Below the pieces are notes generated by a model, which saw only the letters and a program-made list of their open reading frames with translations, was not told where the DNA came from and made no database searches. Positions 8,385-17,412 of a stretch of DNA of 64,000 bases are shown here, piece by piece (the stretch's first letter is position 1; every line of letters begins with the position of its first letter). Source of the stretch: Methylopumilus sp947499625 (GTDB taxonomy: Bacteria > Pseudomonadota > Gammaproteobacteria > Burkholderiales > Methylophilaceae). Both the position numbers and the translations under genes were made by a program. The DNA is taken from assembly GCA_965234475.1 (NCBI GenBank), contig OZ248397.1, forward strand, positions 992,001-1,056,000. The letters run 5' to 3'.

Positions 8385-9515
8385 TTAAATATTTAATTCA
8401 GTTTTATACGGCACTCTTTCATTAAGCTCATTTGTGTATTGATCAATTCCGCTCTTTTCTCTTCTTAAAAAGTCTTTGATTGCATGCTCAAATTTTTCAT
8501 CAAAAATTCTATGAAATGAAAATGTGTTGAAAGGCTCAAAACCCCTTGCAATTTTATGCTCACCTTGAGCACCGCCTTCAAATGCAGAAATTTTATTTTC
8601 AATACAAAATTCTTGGCCTTGGTAGTAAGAAAGTTCAAAATGTAATCCAGGATAAAAAGATTTAGAACCCCAATATCTTCCATACAATTTTTCATCATCA
8701 TAAATAAAAAATGATCCTGCAATAGGAAGGTTAGCCTCGTATGCCAATATTAACAGTAAGTTCTCAGGCATACTTTCTTTGATAAGGCTAAAAAAAGCTC
8801 TTGTGAGATATGGGTGCGAATGATGTTCTTGATAGGTATTGCAGTAACAAGCATAAAAAAAATCTAAATCTGACTCTGTAATTTCAGGGCCTTTTATTTT
8901 TTTGATTTTAAATCCAAAATCTTTAGTCTTTTTTCTTTCTTGTTTTATTTTTTTTCGCTTGTCGTGAGAAAGCTGAGATAAAAATTCTTCAAAATTATTG
9001 TAATTCTTATTTGGCCATTTGAATTGAACACCCTCTCTTAGCATCCATTTTGAATCTTCATGCATACATGCCTCGTCCTCATCACAAAATAAAATATGAA
9101 TTGAAGACATTTTATTTTCATACGCCAGATCTTCTAATTGCCTAACCATGTTTTTTTTTATTGATTGATCCAATCCAAAAATTCTAGATCCAGTAGCTGG
9201 AGTAAACGGTATACATGAAACGATTTTTGGGTAATAGTTTTTTCCATATTTTTTATAGGCCTCCGCCCAAGACCAATCAAATACATATTCTCCATAGGAG
9301 TGTTCTTTTAAAAATATAGGTGAGGCACCAACGAGCCTTCCTTGATCGGTTGCGGTTACCGGAAAAGGTTGCCATCCCGTGCCCTCTCCTATCGACTTTG
9401 ATAACTCAAGTGATTGAAAAAACTCAAGCCTTAGAAAGGGATTTGATTTTGTAAGATCATTCCATTCTTTTTGATTGATATTTATAAAGCTAGATTGAAA
9501 TTCTAAAGAAGCCAT
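8385..9515 (-). CDS. FemAB-like GNAT-fold protein (DUF482 / PF04339)
   Basis: This 376-residue protein resembles the FemAB_like family, which has a double GNAT fold and is annotated in many proteobacteria as a GNAT N-acetyltransferase. Recognisable features are the N-terminal W-N-D-L-T-K-S-N-P-F-L-R segment, F-D-W-S-W-A-E-A-Y near residue 80, a basic stretch K-R-K-K-I-K-Q-E-R-K-K near 186, and the C-terminal half with Y-G-R-Y-W-G-S, L-H-F-E-L-S-Y-Y-Q-G and F-E-G-G-A-Q-G-E-H-K. No signal peptide is present. Its acceptor substrate is not known for the family. It ends 4 bp from tRNA-Met on the opposite strand. Confidence 0.82.
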   Translation of the reverse strand: MASLEFQSSFININQKEWNDLTKSNPFLRLEFFQSLELSKSIGEGTGWQPFPVTATDQGRLVGASPIFLKEHSYGEYVFDWSWAEAYKKYGKNYYPKIVSCIPFTPATGSRIFGLDQSIKKNMVRQLEDLAYENKMSSIHILFCDEDEACMHEDSKWMLREGVQFKWPNKNYNNFEEFLSQLSHDKRKKIKQERKKTKDFGFKIKKIKGPEITESDLDFFYACYCNTYQEHHSHPYLTRAFFSLIKESMPENLLLILAYEANLPIAGSFFIYDDEKLYGRYWGSKSFYPGLHFELSYYQGQEFCIENKISAFEGGAQGEHKIARGFEPFNTFSFHRIFDEKFEHAIKDFLRREKSGIDQYTNELNERVPYKTELNI

Positions 9516-9552
9516 AGTGATCTATTTTAATGAAGATTCACTCGTGGTTAAT

Positions 9553-10059
9553 TTATATTGGCGTTTTGGTATTTGAAGAGGCTTGATTATTTTTGCGTTT
9601 GTTAGGTTCTGAATGAGTTTTTTCAAATTCTTTTGCTAAGAAAGCCAGCTCATCTAATGATATAACTTCATTTTCATCGAGATCAAGACGGTTAAATTGA
9701 CGAGCGACTTGGGGTAAACAGCCAGTTGTTTCTGCTAAATCGAGCGTATTGTCATTATCTTCATCGCAAGCGATGAAGCGAGATTCCAAGCCCTTTAATA
9801 TCTCCCTCTGTTTTTCTTCAATAAGACTACTTTCTTTACCTGATGATTTTGCGAACTCTGCAAGAGCACGTCTAATTCTTACGCGTTCTTCTGAGGACAA
9901 TAAGCTACTGTCCTTTAGCTTATTAAGCGCGCTAGCTACCGATACATTGGTTTCTGATTCAACCTTTGGTGATTGGTTGTTTGGTCCGCCAAAAGCCTGG
10001 AAAGATAGGCCCAGAAACCCAGCGAAACAAAACAAAAAATATCTTAAAAAATTATGCAA
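9553..10059 (-). CDS. secreted EF-hand calcium-binding protein
   Basis: The 168-residue product has a signal peptide (hydrophobic residues 4-20, A-F-G near 22-24) and two canonical EF-hand loops. Loop 1 spans D99-E110 with acidic or polar ligands at positions 1, 3, 5, 9 and 12. Loop 2 spans D126-E137 with D, D, N, S and E at those positions. Cys98 and Cys114 flank the first loop and could form a disulfide in the periplasm. The middle (41-95) is helical and charged, and the C-terminus is Lys/Asn-rich. It probably binds Ca2+ outside the cytoplasm; no enzymatic domain is visible. It is divergent from the ompR-type regulator. Confidence 0.8.
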   Translation of the reverse strand: MHNFLRYFLFCFAGFLGLSFQAFGGPNNQSPKVESETNVSVASALNKLKDSSLLSSEERVRIRRALAEFAKSSGKESSLIEEKQREILKGLESRFIACDEDNDNTLDLAETTGCLPQVARQFNRLDLDENEVISLDELAFLAKEFEKTHSEPNKRKNNQASSNTKTPI

Positions 10060-10225
10060 TTGGTTGATTTTTATTTAGAAAGGAAGGTTATATTCCAGCT
10101 TAAATGTAAGTAGTTTATTACAAAAAAATGCGAAATTGTTTCTAATTGTAACAATAGATCATTTTTAATTTGATGTAAACTGATAGATTAATTTCAACAT
10201 GAACCCAGTAATTTAGACTAAAGCC

Positions 10226-10945
10226 ATGGCAACCAATCCAGAATCTATTTTAATAGTTGATGATGATCCAAAAATTAGGGATCTTACGACTAAATATCTC
10301 ATTGATCAGGGTTTAAATGTACACGCAGCTAGTGGTGGCAAAGAGATGGATAACTTTATTATGAGCCATCCTGTGAGCCTCATCATTCTTGATCTTATGA
10401 TGCCTGAGGAAAGTGGTCTTGCTATATGTCAAAGACTTAGGGGGTCAGGAAACTTTACCCCTATTATTATTCTCACGGCGAAAGGGGATGAGATTGATCG
10501 CATTGTGGGCCTGGAAATGGGAGCAGATGATTATTTATCAAAGCCATTTAATCCTCGTGAACTTTTGGCGCGCATTAATGCAGTCTTAAGACGAAATGAT
10601 TTAAAACAAGCGCAGGCCTCAAATTCTGAAAACTTAGCGTTTGGTCCTTTTGTATTTAGTTCGGATACAAGAAGCCTCACAAAAAATGGTGTGCCTATCA
10701 GTATTACATCCGGTGAATTCGAGTTATTAAAGGTATTTATTGATCACCCTCGCCAGCCCTTATCCCGAGATCAAATTATGCAATTAGCAAAAGGGCGTGA
10801 ACTTGATGTTTTTGACAGAAGTATTGATGTTCAAATTTCAAGATTAAGAAAAATTTTAGAAGAAGATCCTACGAGCCCTAAATTTCTTCAAACAATGTGG
10901 GGGTTCGGATATATATTTGTTCCAGATGGTGATGCCGTCCATTGA
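10226..10945 (+). CDS. ompR: OmpR-family response regulator
   Basis: A 239-residue two-component regulator. The receiver domain (6-120) shows the acidic pocket V-D-D-D-P, phospho-acceptor Asp56 in L-I-I-L-D-L-M-M-P, the switch Thr in I-L-T-A-K and Lys106 in L-S-K-P-F-N-P. The C-terminal winged-helix domain (140-235) includes L-S-R-D-Q-I-M, the recognition helix R-S-I-D-V-Q-I-S-R-L-R-K and G-F-G-Y-I-F. Sequence and pairing with an EnvZ-type kinase suggest OmpR orthology, but the regulated genes are unknown and no porin gene is in the window. Its last four bases overlap the kinase gene. Confidence 0.85.
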   Translation: MATNPESILIVDDDPKIRDLTTKYLIDQGLNVHAASGGKEMDNFIMSHPVSLIILDLMMPEESGLAICQRLRGSGNFTPIIILTAKGDEIDRIVGLEMGADDYLSKPFNPRELLARINAVLRRNDLKQAQASNSENLAFGPFVFSSDTRSLTKNGVPISITSGEFELLKVFIDHPRQPLSRDQIMQLAKGRELDVFDRSIDVQISRLRKILEEDPTSPKFLQTMWGFGYIFVPDGDAVH

Positions 10946-12279
10946 AATTCATTCCAAATACACTTCTCGCTAGATTTCTTATTCTTATCGCAACAGTGCT
11001 TATTATTGCGCAGGTTGTGTCAATTCGAATATTTGACTATTTTGAAAGAGGCCCCAGAGCTGAAGCAATCGCTCAGGAGATTGAAACAGTTATTAATTTC
11101 TCAAGGGCTTCTCTGATAGCCTCAAGAGAAGATAAGAGACTTTCACTTCTATCCGAGTTATCGTCTAAGGGCGAGATAAGGATTTATCCAGCCTATTATT
11201 TTGAAGATATTGAACCCTTGCCCCCGGATCCTTTTTTAAAAGTTGTTGCAGGTAAAATTAAAGAAAGGCTTGGTGAAAATACTATCGTGATTACTAATCA
11301 CTATGGTGTCCCAGGTCTTTGGGTCAGTTTCTCTATTGATCAAGATGAATTTTGGGCGGTAATTCCAACCCCAGGTGACAGAGCGTTCCCATGGCATTGG
11401 ATCGGCTGGGGCATTATTGTTGCAGGGCTTTCAATTATTGGCGCCTATGCAACCGCAACAAGAATAAATCGCCCACTTAATCTTTTAATTCAGGCCACTA
11501 AAAAACTTAAGAAAGGTGAAATACCCGAAAAACTTCCTTTGGATAGCGTGACTGAATTCCGCACTATGAGCCAAACCTTTAATGAAATGGCTGCGAGCTT
11601 GGGTAAGGTAGATCAAGAAAGAAAAGTCCTTTTAGCAGGTGTGTCTCATGACATAAGGACCCCCCTTACCAGGCTCAGGATTGCTATTGAAATGTTGCCT
11701 AAAAAAATTGCGAGTGAGCTTAAAAAAAGCATGGAGGAGGATATCTTCGAGATAGATAATATTCTTAATCAATTTATAGATTATGTTCGAGGTTTTAATC
11801 AAGAGGCAACAGTTTCAACAAATCTCAATGATTTTTTTAGCCATATGAAAAATCAAAATCAAATACTTAACCGACATATTGTTCTTGTGAGTAATTTGAA
11901 AATACCAATCTTCTATGACATAAGACCAATCTCATTTAGAAGATTATTTGATAATCTTATTAATAACGCTTTTTCCTACTCCACGGGTGAAGTAGTAATT
12001 ACCATTAGAAAACATAAAGAAAATATCTCAATTTCTGTTCTTGATGATGGCCCAGGTATTCCGCCAGATCATATCCAAAGACTTCTAAAACCCTTTGAAA
12101 GGTTTGATGTGATTTCAATAAATAAAAAACAAGTAGCCAATAATCGAGAAGGTTGTGGGCTTGGATTAGCAATCGTTGACAGAATTACTGAAGCTCATAA
12201 TGGTAAATTAGTAATTTCAAATCGCGCTAAAAAAGGTTTAGAAGTGAAAATCATACTGCCTTTAATTAGTGAAAGTTAA
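10942..12279 (+). CDS. envZ: EnvZ-like sensor histidine kinase
   Basis: This 445-residue membrane kinase has TM1 near residues 11-30, a periplasmic segment of about 115 residues, and TM2 near 152-170. A HAMP region (171-222) contains I-N-R-P-L-N. The dimerisation/phospho-acceptor helix has His236 in A-G-V-S-H-D-I-R-T-P-L-T-R-L, and the ATPase domain shows N-L-I-N-N-A-F, D-D-G-P-G-I-P and G-C-G-L-G-L-A-I-V. This architecture matches EnvZ. The start is TTG at 10942, sharing TTGA with the regulator's stop, which implies translational coupling. Its TAA overlaps the convergent cysG stop in one TTAA. Confidence 0.87.
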   Translation: MKFIPNTLLARFLILIATVLIIAQVVSIRIFDYFERGPRAEAIAQEIETVINFSRASLIASREDKRLSLLSELSSKGEIRIYPAYYFEDIEPLPPDPFLKVVAGKIKERLGENTIVITNHYGVPGLWVSFSIDQDEFWAVIPTPGDRAFPWHWIGWGIIVAGLSIIGAYATATRINRPLNLLIQATKKLKKGEIPEKLPLDSVTEFRTMSQTFNEMAASLGKVDQERKVLLAGVSHDIRTPLTRLRIAIEMLPKKIASELKKSMEEDIFEIDNILNQFIDYVRGFNQEATVSTNLNDFFSHMKNQNQILNRHIVLVSNLKIPIFYDIRPISFRRLFDNLINNAFSYSTGEVVITIRKHKENISISVLDDGPGIPPDHIQRLLKPFERFDVISINKKQVANNREGCGLGLAIVDRITEAHNGKLVISNRAKKGLEVKIILPLISES

Positions 12280-13655
12280 TTAAACCAATTTAATTTCTTT
12301 CGAAGTTTGACTACATTCCCAATAATAATAAGAGAGGGTGATTTTAATTTTTCTCTTTTCACCTTTTGTACAATATTAGAAAGAGCTCCCGTTATCACTC
12401 TCTGTTGCGAAGTTGTGCCTTGTTCAACAACGGCGATTGGTAAATCTTTGGGGGCGCCATGTTTTACTAATTCAACGCATATTTGTGAAAGCGCTAAAAG
12501 ACCCATGTAAATCACAATGGTTTGATTTGGTTTAGCTAGCGAATCCCATTCAAGCGTCAATCTTTCATCTTTCATATGTCCTGTAACAAATGTGCAAGAC
12601 TGCGCATAATCTCTATGCGTTAAGGGAATACCTGCATAACTTGAGACGCCATTGGCAGCAGAAATGCCTGGTACGACTTGAAATGGAATTTCATGTTCCA
12701 TAAGCATTTCTATTTCTTCGCCACCCCTACCAAAAATAAAAGGATCGCCACCCTTTAAACGCAAAACACGCATGCCTTTTTTTGCTAACTTTACGAGCAA
12801 TTGATTAATTTTGTCTTGTGGCAAAGTATGTCGATCTCTTTCCTTGCCAACATAAATAAGCTCTGCATCTCGTCTCACAAGATTTAATACATCCTTACTG
12901 ATAAGCTTGTCATAAACACATACATCTGATCGCTGCATTAAATGAAGCGCTCTAAATGTGAGCAAATCTGGATCGCCAGGTCCACCACCGACTAAGAAAA
13001 CTTCCCCCTGTTTTTTTTGTATGCCATTCTTTTTTACTAATGTCATTAATTGCTGGCTACTCAGTTTTTTGGTTTGATTGAGAAACTGCCTAACTACAGG
13101 ATGATCAATAAAATTTTCCCAGAAGATTCTTCTAGATTGTGTTGTTTCATATCGCCCTTTGACGCTATCTCTCATGGAGCCCATAATAGAGGCAAGCTTA
13201 CTAAAGCTATGAGGAATCAAGGCTTCAATTTTTTCACGAACAAATTTGGCTAGCACAGGAGCATTCCCTTCACTAGAAATTGCAATAAGCAAAGGTGATC
13301 GATCTATAATCGATCCCATTGTAAAAGTGCAAAGCGCGGGTTCATCAACGACGTTGACAGGAATATTAAGAGCTTGGGCAGTTTTAGATACTAACGAATT
13401 AACTTTTTTATTATTAGTCGCTGCAACAACAAGGACTGAATGAGTTAAATCACTTTTCTCAAAAGACTTTATTCTAACTTGAATTTTTTTGAGCTTCTGA
13501 TAATGCATTAATTCATTACATAATTTAGCGGCGATTACAGTAATTTTTGCATCAGCCTTAAGAAGCATATCAATCTTTCTTAAAGCAACATCCCCTCCTC
13601 CTATAACTAAAACTGGCTTATGTATTAAATTAATAAAAATTGGGAAACTTTTCAT
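12276..13655 (-). CDS. cysG: siroheme synthase (multifunctional CysG)
   Basis: CysG makes siroheme from uroporphyrinogen III. The N-terminal half (1-150) is the precorrin-2 dehydrogenase/ferrochelatase, with the NAD site G-G-G-D-V-A-L-R-K near residue 20. A linker domain follows (150-205). The C-terminal half (215-459) is the SAM-dependent uroporphyrinogen-III methyltransferase, with V-G-G-G-P-G-D-P-D-L-L-T, the L-R-L-K-G-G-D-P-F-I-F-G-R-G-G-E-E motif, V-P-G-I-S-A-A-N-G and the G-I-P-L-T-H-R segment. At 459 residues it is a full-length fusion. Siroheme serves sulfite or nitrite reductase, neither of which is in the window. It converges on envZ with overlapping stop codons. Confidence 0.94.
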   Translation of the reverse strand: MKSFPIFINLIHKPVLVIGGGDVALRKIDMLLKADAKITVIAAKLCNELMHYQKLKKIQVRIKSFEKSDLTHSVLVVAATNNKKVNSLVSKTAQALNIPVNVVDEPALCTFTMGSIIDRSPLLIAISSEGNAPVLAKFVREKIEALIPHSFSKLASIMGSMRDSVKGRYETTQSRRIFWENFIDHPVVRQFLNQTKKLSSQQLMTLVKKNGIQKKQGEVFLVGGGPGDPDLLTFRALHLMQRSDVCVYDKLISKDVLNLVRRDAELIYVGKERDRHTLPQDKINQLLVKLAKKGMRVLRLKGGDPFIFGRGGEEIEMLMEHEIPFQVVPGISAANGVSSYAGIPLTHRDYAQSCTFVTGHMKDERLTLEWDSLAKPNQTIVIYMGLLALSQICVELVKHGAPKDLPIAVVEQGTTSQQRVITGALSNIVQKVKREKLKSPSLIIIGNVVKLRKKLNWFN

Positions 13656-13787
13656 AGCATCATTTTACATGTTCATTGAAAGGTAAATCTTATCTAAAAT
13701 GCAATAATTTACCTGTATTATTAATCACTTAAAGTCACTATACTTAACATATCCTAATTTTGATGCACCACCTATTCCTGTAGCTTT

Positions 13788-15110
13788 ATGCTTAAAAAAG
13801 TTTTTATTAAAACATTTGGCTGTCAAATGAATGAGTATGACTCATCAAAAATGCAAGATGTATTAAATCAGGCCCACGCCAGCTCTAAAACTGAAAATCC
13901 CGAAGAAGCAGACCTTATTATTTTAAATACATGTTCCGTAAGAGAAAAAGCTGAAGAGAAAATATACAGTCATCTTGGTCAGTATGAAGCCCTCAAGAAA
14001 ATTAATCCAAACCTACTTATTGCAATTGGTGGGTGCGTTGCAAGCCAGGAAGGGAAAAATATTCTTAAGCGAGCCCCCTTTGTGGATCTTATTTTTGGCC
14101 CACAAACCCTTCATCGGTTACCAGATTTAGTAAGCAAAAGAAGATCAGATGGCCTGCCACAAGTTGACATTTCTTTCCCTGAGATAGAAAAGTTTGATTT
14201 TTTGCCTTCTCCGAGTTTCTCGGGTGCTTCAGCTATGGTTTCAATTATCGAGGGTTGCAGTAAATATTGTTCATTCTGTGTCGTCCCTTACACCAGGGGT
14301 GAAGAAATCTCGAGGCCATTTGAGGACATATTAGCCGAAGTGATTCATCTGGCTTCTTTAGGCGCAAAGGAAATAACTTTGCTAGGACAAAATGTTAATG
14401 CTTATCGATCGCTCACTAAGAATGGAACACCTGCTGATCTAGCTTTACTTATAGAATATATATCTGAGATTGATGAAATTAAACGTATTAAATTCACAAC
14501 AAGCCATCCCAATGAAATGAATGACAGCCTTATTGAATGCTTTGGAAAATTTCCAAAGCTTGCAGCTCACATTCATTTGCCTATTCAATCTGGCTCAGAT
14601 CGCATATTGTCAGCTATGAAAAGAAATTACACAGCGCTGGAGTATAAAAATATTATAAGAAAATTAAAAAAGAATTGTCCTCAAATTTCAATAAGCTCTG
14701 ATTTCATTATCGGATTCCCCAATGAAACAGACGCTGATTTTGAGCTGACAAAAAAAATTATGGAAGAAGTTAAATTTGATTTCAGTTTTAGCTTTTTATA
14801 CAGTCCAAGACCTGGGACCCCAGCCTCATATATTCATGATGAAATTCCACATAAGACAAAATTAAAAAGATTGAATGAATTACAATTGATGAATGAAGCG
14901 CAAGGTAAGGCGATTAGTCACCTTATGTTGGGGAGTAGACAACGTATTCTGATTGACGGTCAGTCATGGAAAAATCCAGCTGAAATGGCAGGCAAAACAG
15001 ATAATAATAGAGTGGTTGACATTAAAACTGATAAATCATTTATCAACCAATTTGTAGATGTAACAATTACTGAGGTAACTTCAAAAAGACTTCGCGGAGA
15101 AATTATTTAA
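13788..15110 (+). CDS. miaB: tRNA-2-methylthio-N6-dimethylallyladenosine synthase
   Basis: MiaB adds the 2-methylthio group to i6A37 of tRNAs reading UNN codons. The 440-residue protein has the three N-terminal cluster cysteines (F-G-C-Q-M-N-E, N-T-C-S-V-R, G-G-C-V-A), the radical-SAM C-x3-C-x2-C motif G-C-S-K-Y-C-S-F-C near residue 157, and a C-terminal TRAM domain. It opens a run with phoH, ybeY, corC and lnt that is conserved in proteobacteria. A TATACT at 13739-13744 may be its -10 box, but no good -35 accompanies it. Confidence 0.95.
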   Translation: MLKKVFIKTFGCQMNEYDSSKMQDVLNQAHASSKTENPEEADLIILNTCSVREKAEEKIYSHLGQYEALKKINPNLLIAIGGCVASQEGKNILKRAPFVDLIFGPQTLHRLPDLVSKRRSDGLPQVDISFPEIEKFDFLPSPSFSGASAMVSIIEGCSKYCSFCVVPYTRGEEISRPFEDILAEVIHLASLGAKEITLLGQNVNAYRSLTKNGTPADLALLIEYISEIDEIKRIKFTTSHPNEMNDSLIECFGKFPKLAAHIHLPIQSGSDRILSAMKRNYTALEYKNIIRKLKKNCPQISISSDFIIGFPNETDADFELTKKIMEEVKFDFSFSFLYSPRPGTPASYIHDEIPHKTKLKRLNELQLMNEAQGKAISHLMLGSRQRILIDGQSWKNPAEMAGKTDNNRVVDIKTDKSFINQFVDVTITEVTSKRLRGEII

Positions 15111-15111
15111 T

Positions 15112-16065
15112 ATGGGTATGGAATTTAATTTACCTTCTGATAATAATAGGCAGCTATCTAATTTATGTGGTGCATTAGATCAAAACCTAAAACAAATTGA
15201 AGCAGCACTCGAGGTTGATATTGTGAGACGCGGATCAAATTTCATCGTCAACGGTTCTGCAAAAAATGTCAAAGCCGCAGCAGCACTTATTCAAAAATTT
15301 TACAAAGCAGCGGGTGCCCCTATTGAATTGGAAGATGTTCAGTTAGGACTTGTCGAAATAAATAAATTTGAAAAAGGGATAAAAGCAACTGCGGACACTA
15401 ATGAACTTAAAACAAAACGAAGTGATCTGAGGGGTAGAACACCAAGACAAAATGCATATTTAAGTAATATACAAGATTTTGATATTACGTTTGGTATTGG
15501 ACCTGCAGGCACAGGCAAAACATATCTTGCTGTTGCAAGTGCGGTAGATGCAATTAACCGAGATAAAATTAAACGTATCGTCTTGGTCAGGCCTGCGGTA
15601 GAAGCTGGCGAGAGATTAGGTTTTCTTCCAGGTGATCTAGCACAAAAAGTAAACCCTTATCTAAGACCTCTTTACGATGCGCTTTACGATCTAGCAGGTT
15701 ACGATAATATTCATAAAATGATTGATAAAAGTATCATCGAGATTGCGCCCTTAGCTTATATGAGGGGCCGAACACTAAACCAAAGCTTTATTATTTTAGA
15801 TGAAGCTCAGAACACAACCCCTGAACAAATGAAGATGTTTTTGACGCGTATTGGCTTTGGATCAAAAACTGTAATTACAGGGGATATTACCCAAATTGAC
15901 TTAGCAAAAGGTCAAAAAAGTGGGCTGATTGAAGCAAAGAAAATTTTGTCTAAGGTTAAGGGTATTGCATTTACTAACTTCTTATCTGAAGATGTAGTCA
16001 GGCATCCACTTGTTCAAAAAATTATCAATGCTTATGAAAACTTCGAAAAAAAAGAAGGTAAGTAA
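15112..16065 (+). CDS. ybeZ: PhoH-like ATPase (YbeZ)
   Basis: The 317-residue protein is a PhoH-family P-loop ATPase. An N-terminal KH-like region (1-90) precedes the PhoH domain, with Walker A G-P-A-G-T-G-K-T near residue 130 and Walker B F-I-I-L-D-E-A-Q-N near 225. R-P-A-V-E-A-G-E-R-L-G-F-L-P-G lies between them. In the family YbeZ works with the endoribonuclease YbeY, whose gene follows after 10 bp, in 16S rRNA maturation and ribosome quality control. The start at 15112 is one base after the miaB stop; a second ATG two codons on is equally possible. Confidence 0.93.
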   Translation: MGMEFNLPSDNNRQLSNLCGALDQNLKQIEAALEVDIVRRGSNFIVNGSAKNVKAAAALIQKFYKAAGAPIELEDVQLGLVEINKFEKGIKATADTNELKTKRSDLRGRTPRQNAYLSNIQDFDITFGIGPAGTGKTYLAVASAVDAINRDKIKRIVLVRPAVEAGERLGFLPGDLAQKVNPYLRPLYDALYDLAGYDNIHKMIDKSIIEIAPLAYMRGRTLNQSFIILDEAQNTTPEQMKMFLTRIGFGSKTVITGDITQIDLAKGQKSGLIEAKKILSKVKGIAFTNFLSEDVVRHPLVQKIINAYENFEKKEGK

Positions 16066-16075
16066 TTAACTTCAA

Positions 16076-16531
16076 ATGGAATTGAAACCTACGATTGCCA
16101 TACAAGATATGGTGCATTCAAAACCAATATTAAAAAAAACACAATGTCTAAAATGGCTCACGTCTGTGATTGATGGAAATGCTGAGATAACTATTCGAAT
16201 CGTAGATAACGATGAGTCAAGAAACCTAAACACTATGTATCGTAAAAAAAAATATCCAACAAATGTGCTTTCCTTTCTTGTGGATGATGAGGTTTGTTTA
16301 ATTGGAGATATTGTACTTTGCGCCCCAGTCATCGAAAAAGAGGCGCTTGAACAATCTAAACTACTTGAAGCCCACTACGCTCATCTTATTATTCATGGTG
16401 CTCTTCATTTGTATGGTTACGACCATGAAAATAAAAAAGATGCTGATATTATGGAAGCTAAGGAAATTAAAATTTTAACTGGGTTAGGCTATAAAAATCC
16501 TTACCTCATAGAAGAGAGTAAATCGCAATGA
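16076..16531 (+). CDS. ybeY: endoribonuclease YbeY
   Basis: YbeY is a zinc-dependent endoribonuclease needed for 16S rRNA 3'-end processing. The 151-residue protein carries the metal motif H-G-A-L-H-L-Y-G-Y-D-H near residue 110 (three histidines spaced as H-x3-H-x5-H) and the upstream T-N-V-L-S-F segment. It lies between phoH and corC, and its stop overlaps the corC start in ATGA. Confidence 0.94.
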   Translation: MELKPTIAIQDMVHSKPILKKTQCLKWLTSVIDGNAEITIRIVDNDESRNLNTMYRKKKYPTNVLSFLVDDEVCLIGDIVLCAPVIEKEALEQSKLLEAHYAHLIIHGALHLYGYDHENKKDADIMEAKEIKILTGLGYKNPYLIEESKSQ

Positions 16532-17361
16532 GCGAATTGAAGAAGTCAAAATTAATTGAACGCCTAAGTCACTTTCTCTTAAGAGGGCCTGAAGATCGTG
16601 AACAGCTTTTTGAGTTACTTAAATCATCATATGAAAAAAATTTAATGGATGCAGATTCCCTTTCAATGATAGAGGGCGTGTTGCAAGTTTCAGAAATGCA
16701 AGTAAGAGACATTATGATTCCAAGATCTCAGATGGATGTAATTGATATCTCGCATCCACCAAAAAAATTTATCCCTTTTGTTATAGAAACAGCTCACTCT
16801 CGCTTCCCTGTAATTGAAGATGATAAAAATGATGTGATTGGCATTTTACTTGCTAAAGATCTTCTTAAATATTATGCAGGTGATGACTTTGAAATTAGAG
16901 ATATGTTACGCCCTGCTGTATTTATTCCTGAATCTAAAAGACTTAATGTCCTTCTTAAAGAGTTTAGAGGAAGTAGAAATCACATTGCTATCGTCGTTGA
17001 TGAATATGGCGGTGTTTCGGGCATGGTCACGATCGAAGATGTATTAGAGCAAATCGTTGGTGAAATTGAAGATGAATTTGATTTTGATGAAACTGAAGAC
17101 AATATTATTCAAGATAAAAATGGTCACTACAGAGTAAAAGCATCGACAGAAATTGAAGATTTCAATGAATACTTTAATGTCAGCTTTAGCAATGAAGAGT
17201 TTTCAACAATTGGTGGCTTAATTATTCAAGCGTTCGGTCATCTCCCGAAGCGAGATGAAAAAATCACTTTTCAGGGATTTAAGATCAAAATACTAAGGGC
17301 TGATAGCCGTAAACTTTATTCTGTACTTCTTGAAATTGACAGCCCCGTTAATAGCGTGTAA
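16528..17361 (+). CDS. corC: CorC/HlyC-family CBS-domain protein (YbeX)
   Basis: The 277-residue protein has a short N-terminal region and two CBS domains (about 65-185). The first CBS begins at the R-D-I-M-I-P-R-S-Q motif and the second ends at D-E-Y-G-G-V-S-G-M-V-T-I-E-D-V-L-E. A CorC/HlyC C-terminal domain follows (about 200-275). It lacks the transmembrane DUF21 domain, so it is the soluble YbeX type linked to ribosome or Mg2+/Co2+ homeostasis with YbeY and YbeZ. It starts inside the ybeY stop (ATGA). A membrane-bound relative is encoded at 56150-57427. Confidence 0.92.
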   Translation: MSELKKSKLIERLSHFLLRGPEDREQLFELLKSSYEKNLMDADSLSMIEGVLQVSEMQVRDIMIPRSQMDVIDISHPPKKFIPFVIETAHSRFPVIEDDKNDVIGILLAKDLLKYYAGDDFEIRDMLRPAVFIPESKRLNVLLKEFRGSRNHIAIVVDEYGGVSGMVTIEDVLEQIVGEIEDEFDFDETEDNIIQDKNGHYRVKASTEIEDFNEYFNVSFSNEEFSTIGGLIIQAFGHLPKRDEKITFQGFKIKILRADSRKLYSVLLEIDSPVNSV

Positions 17362-17412
17362 TTATTTGAACTAATCGACTTATTGTTTTTCAAAAAGAAT
17401 TAGGAGTCTTTA

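Noticed and set aside
9749..10078. Plus-strand frame antisense to the EF-hand gene
   Set aside because: Ser/Leu-rich shadow of the opposite strand; the EF-hand gene has signal peptide and domain support.
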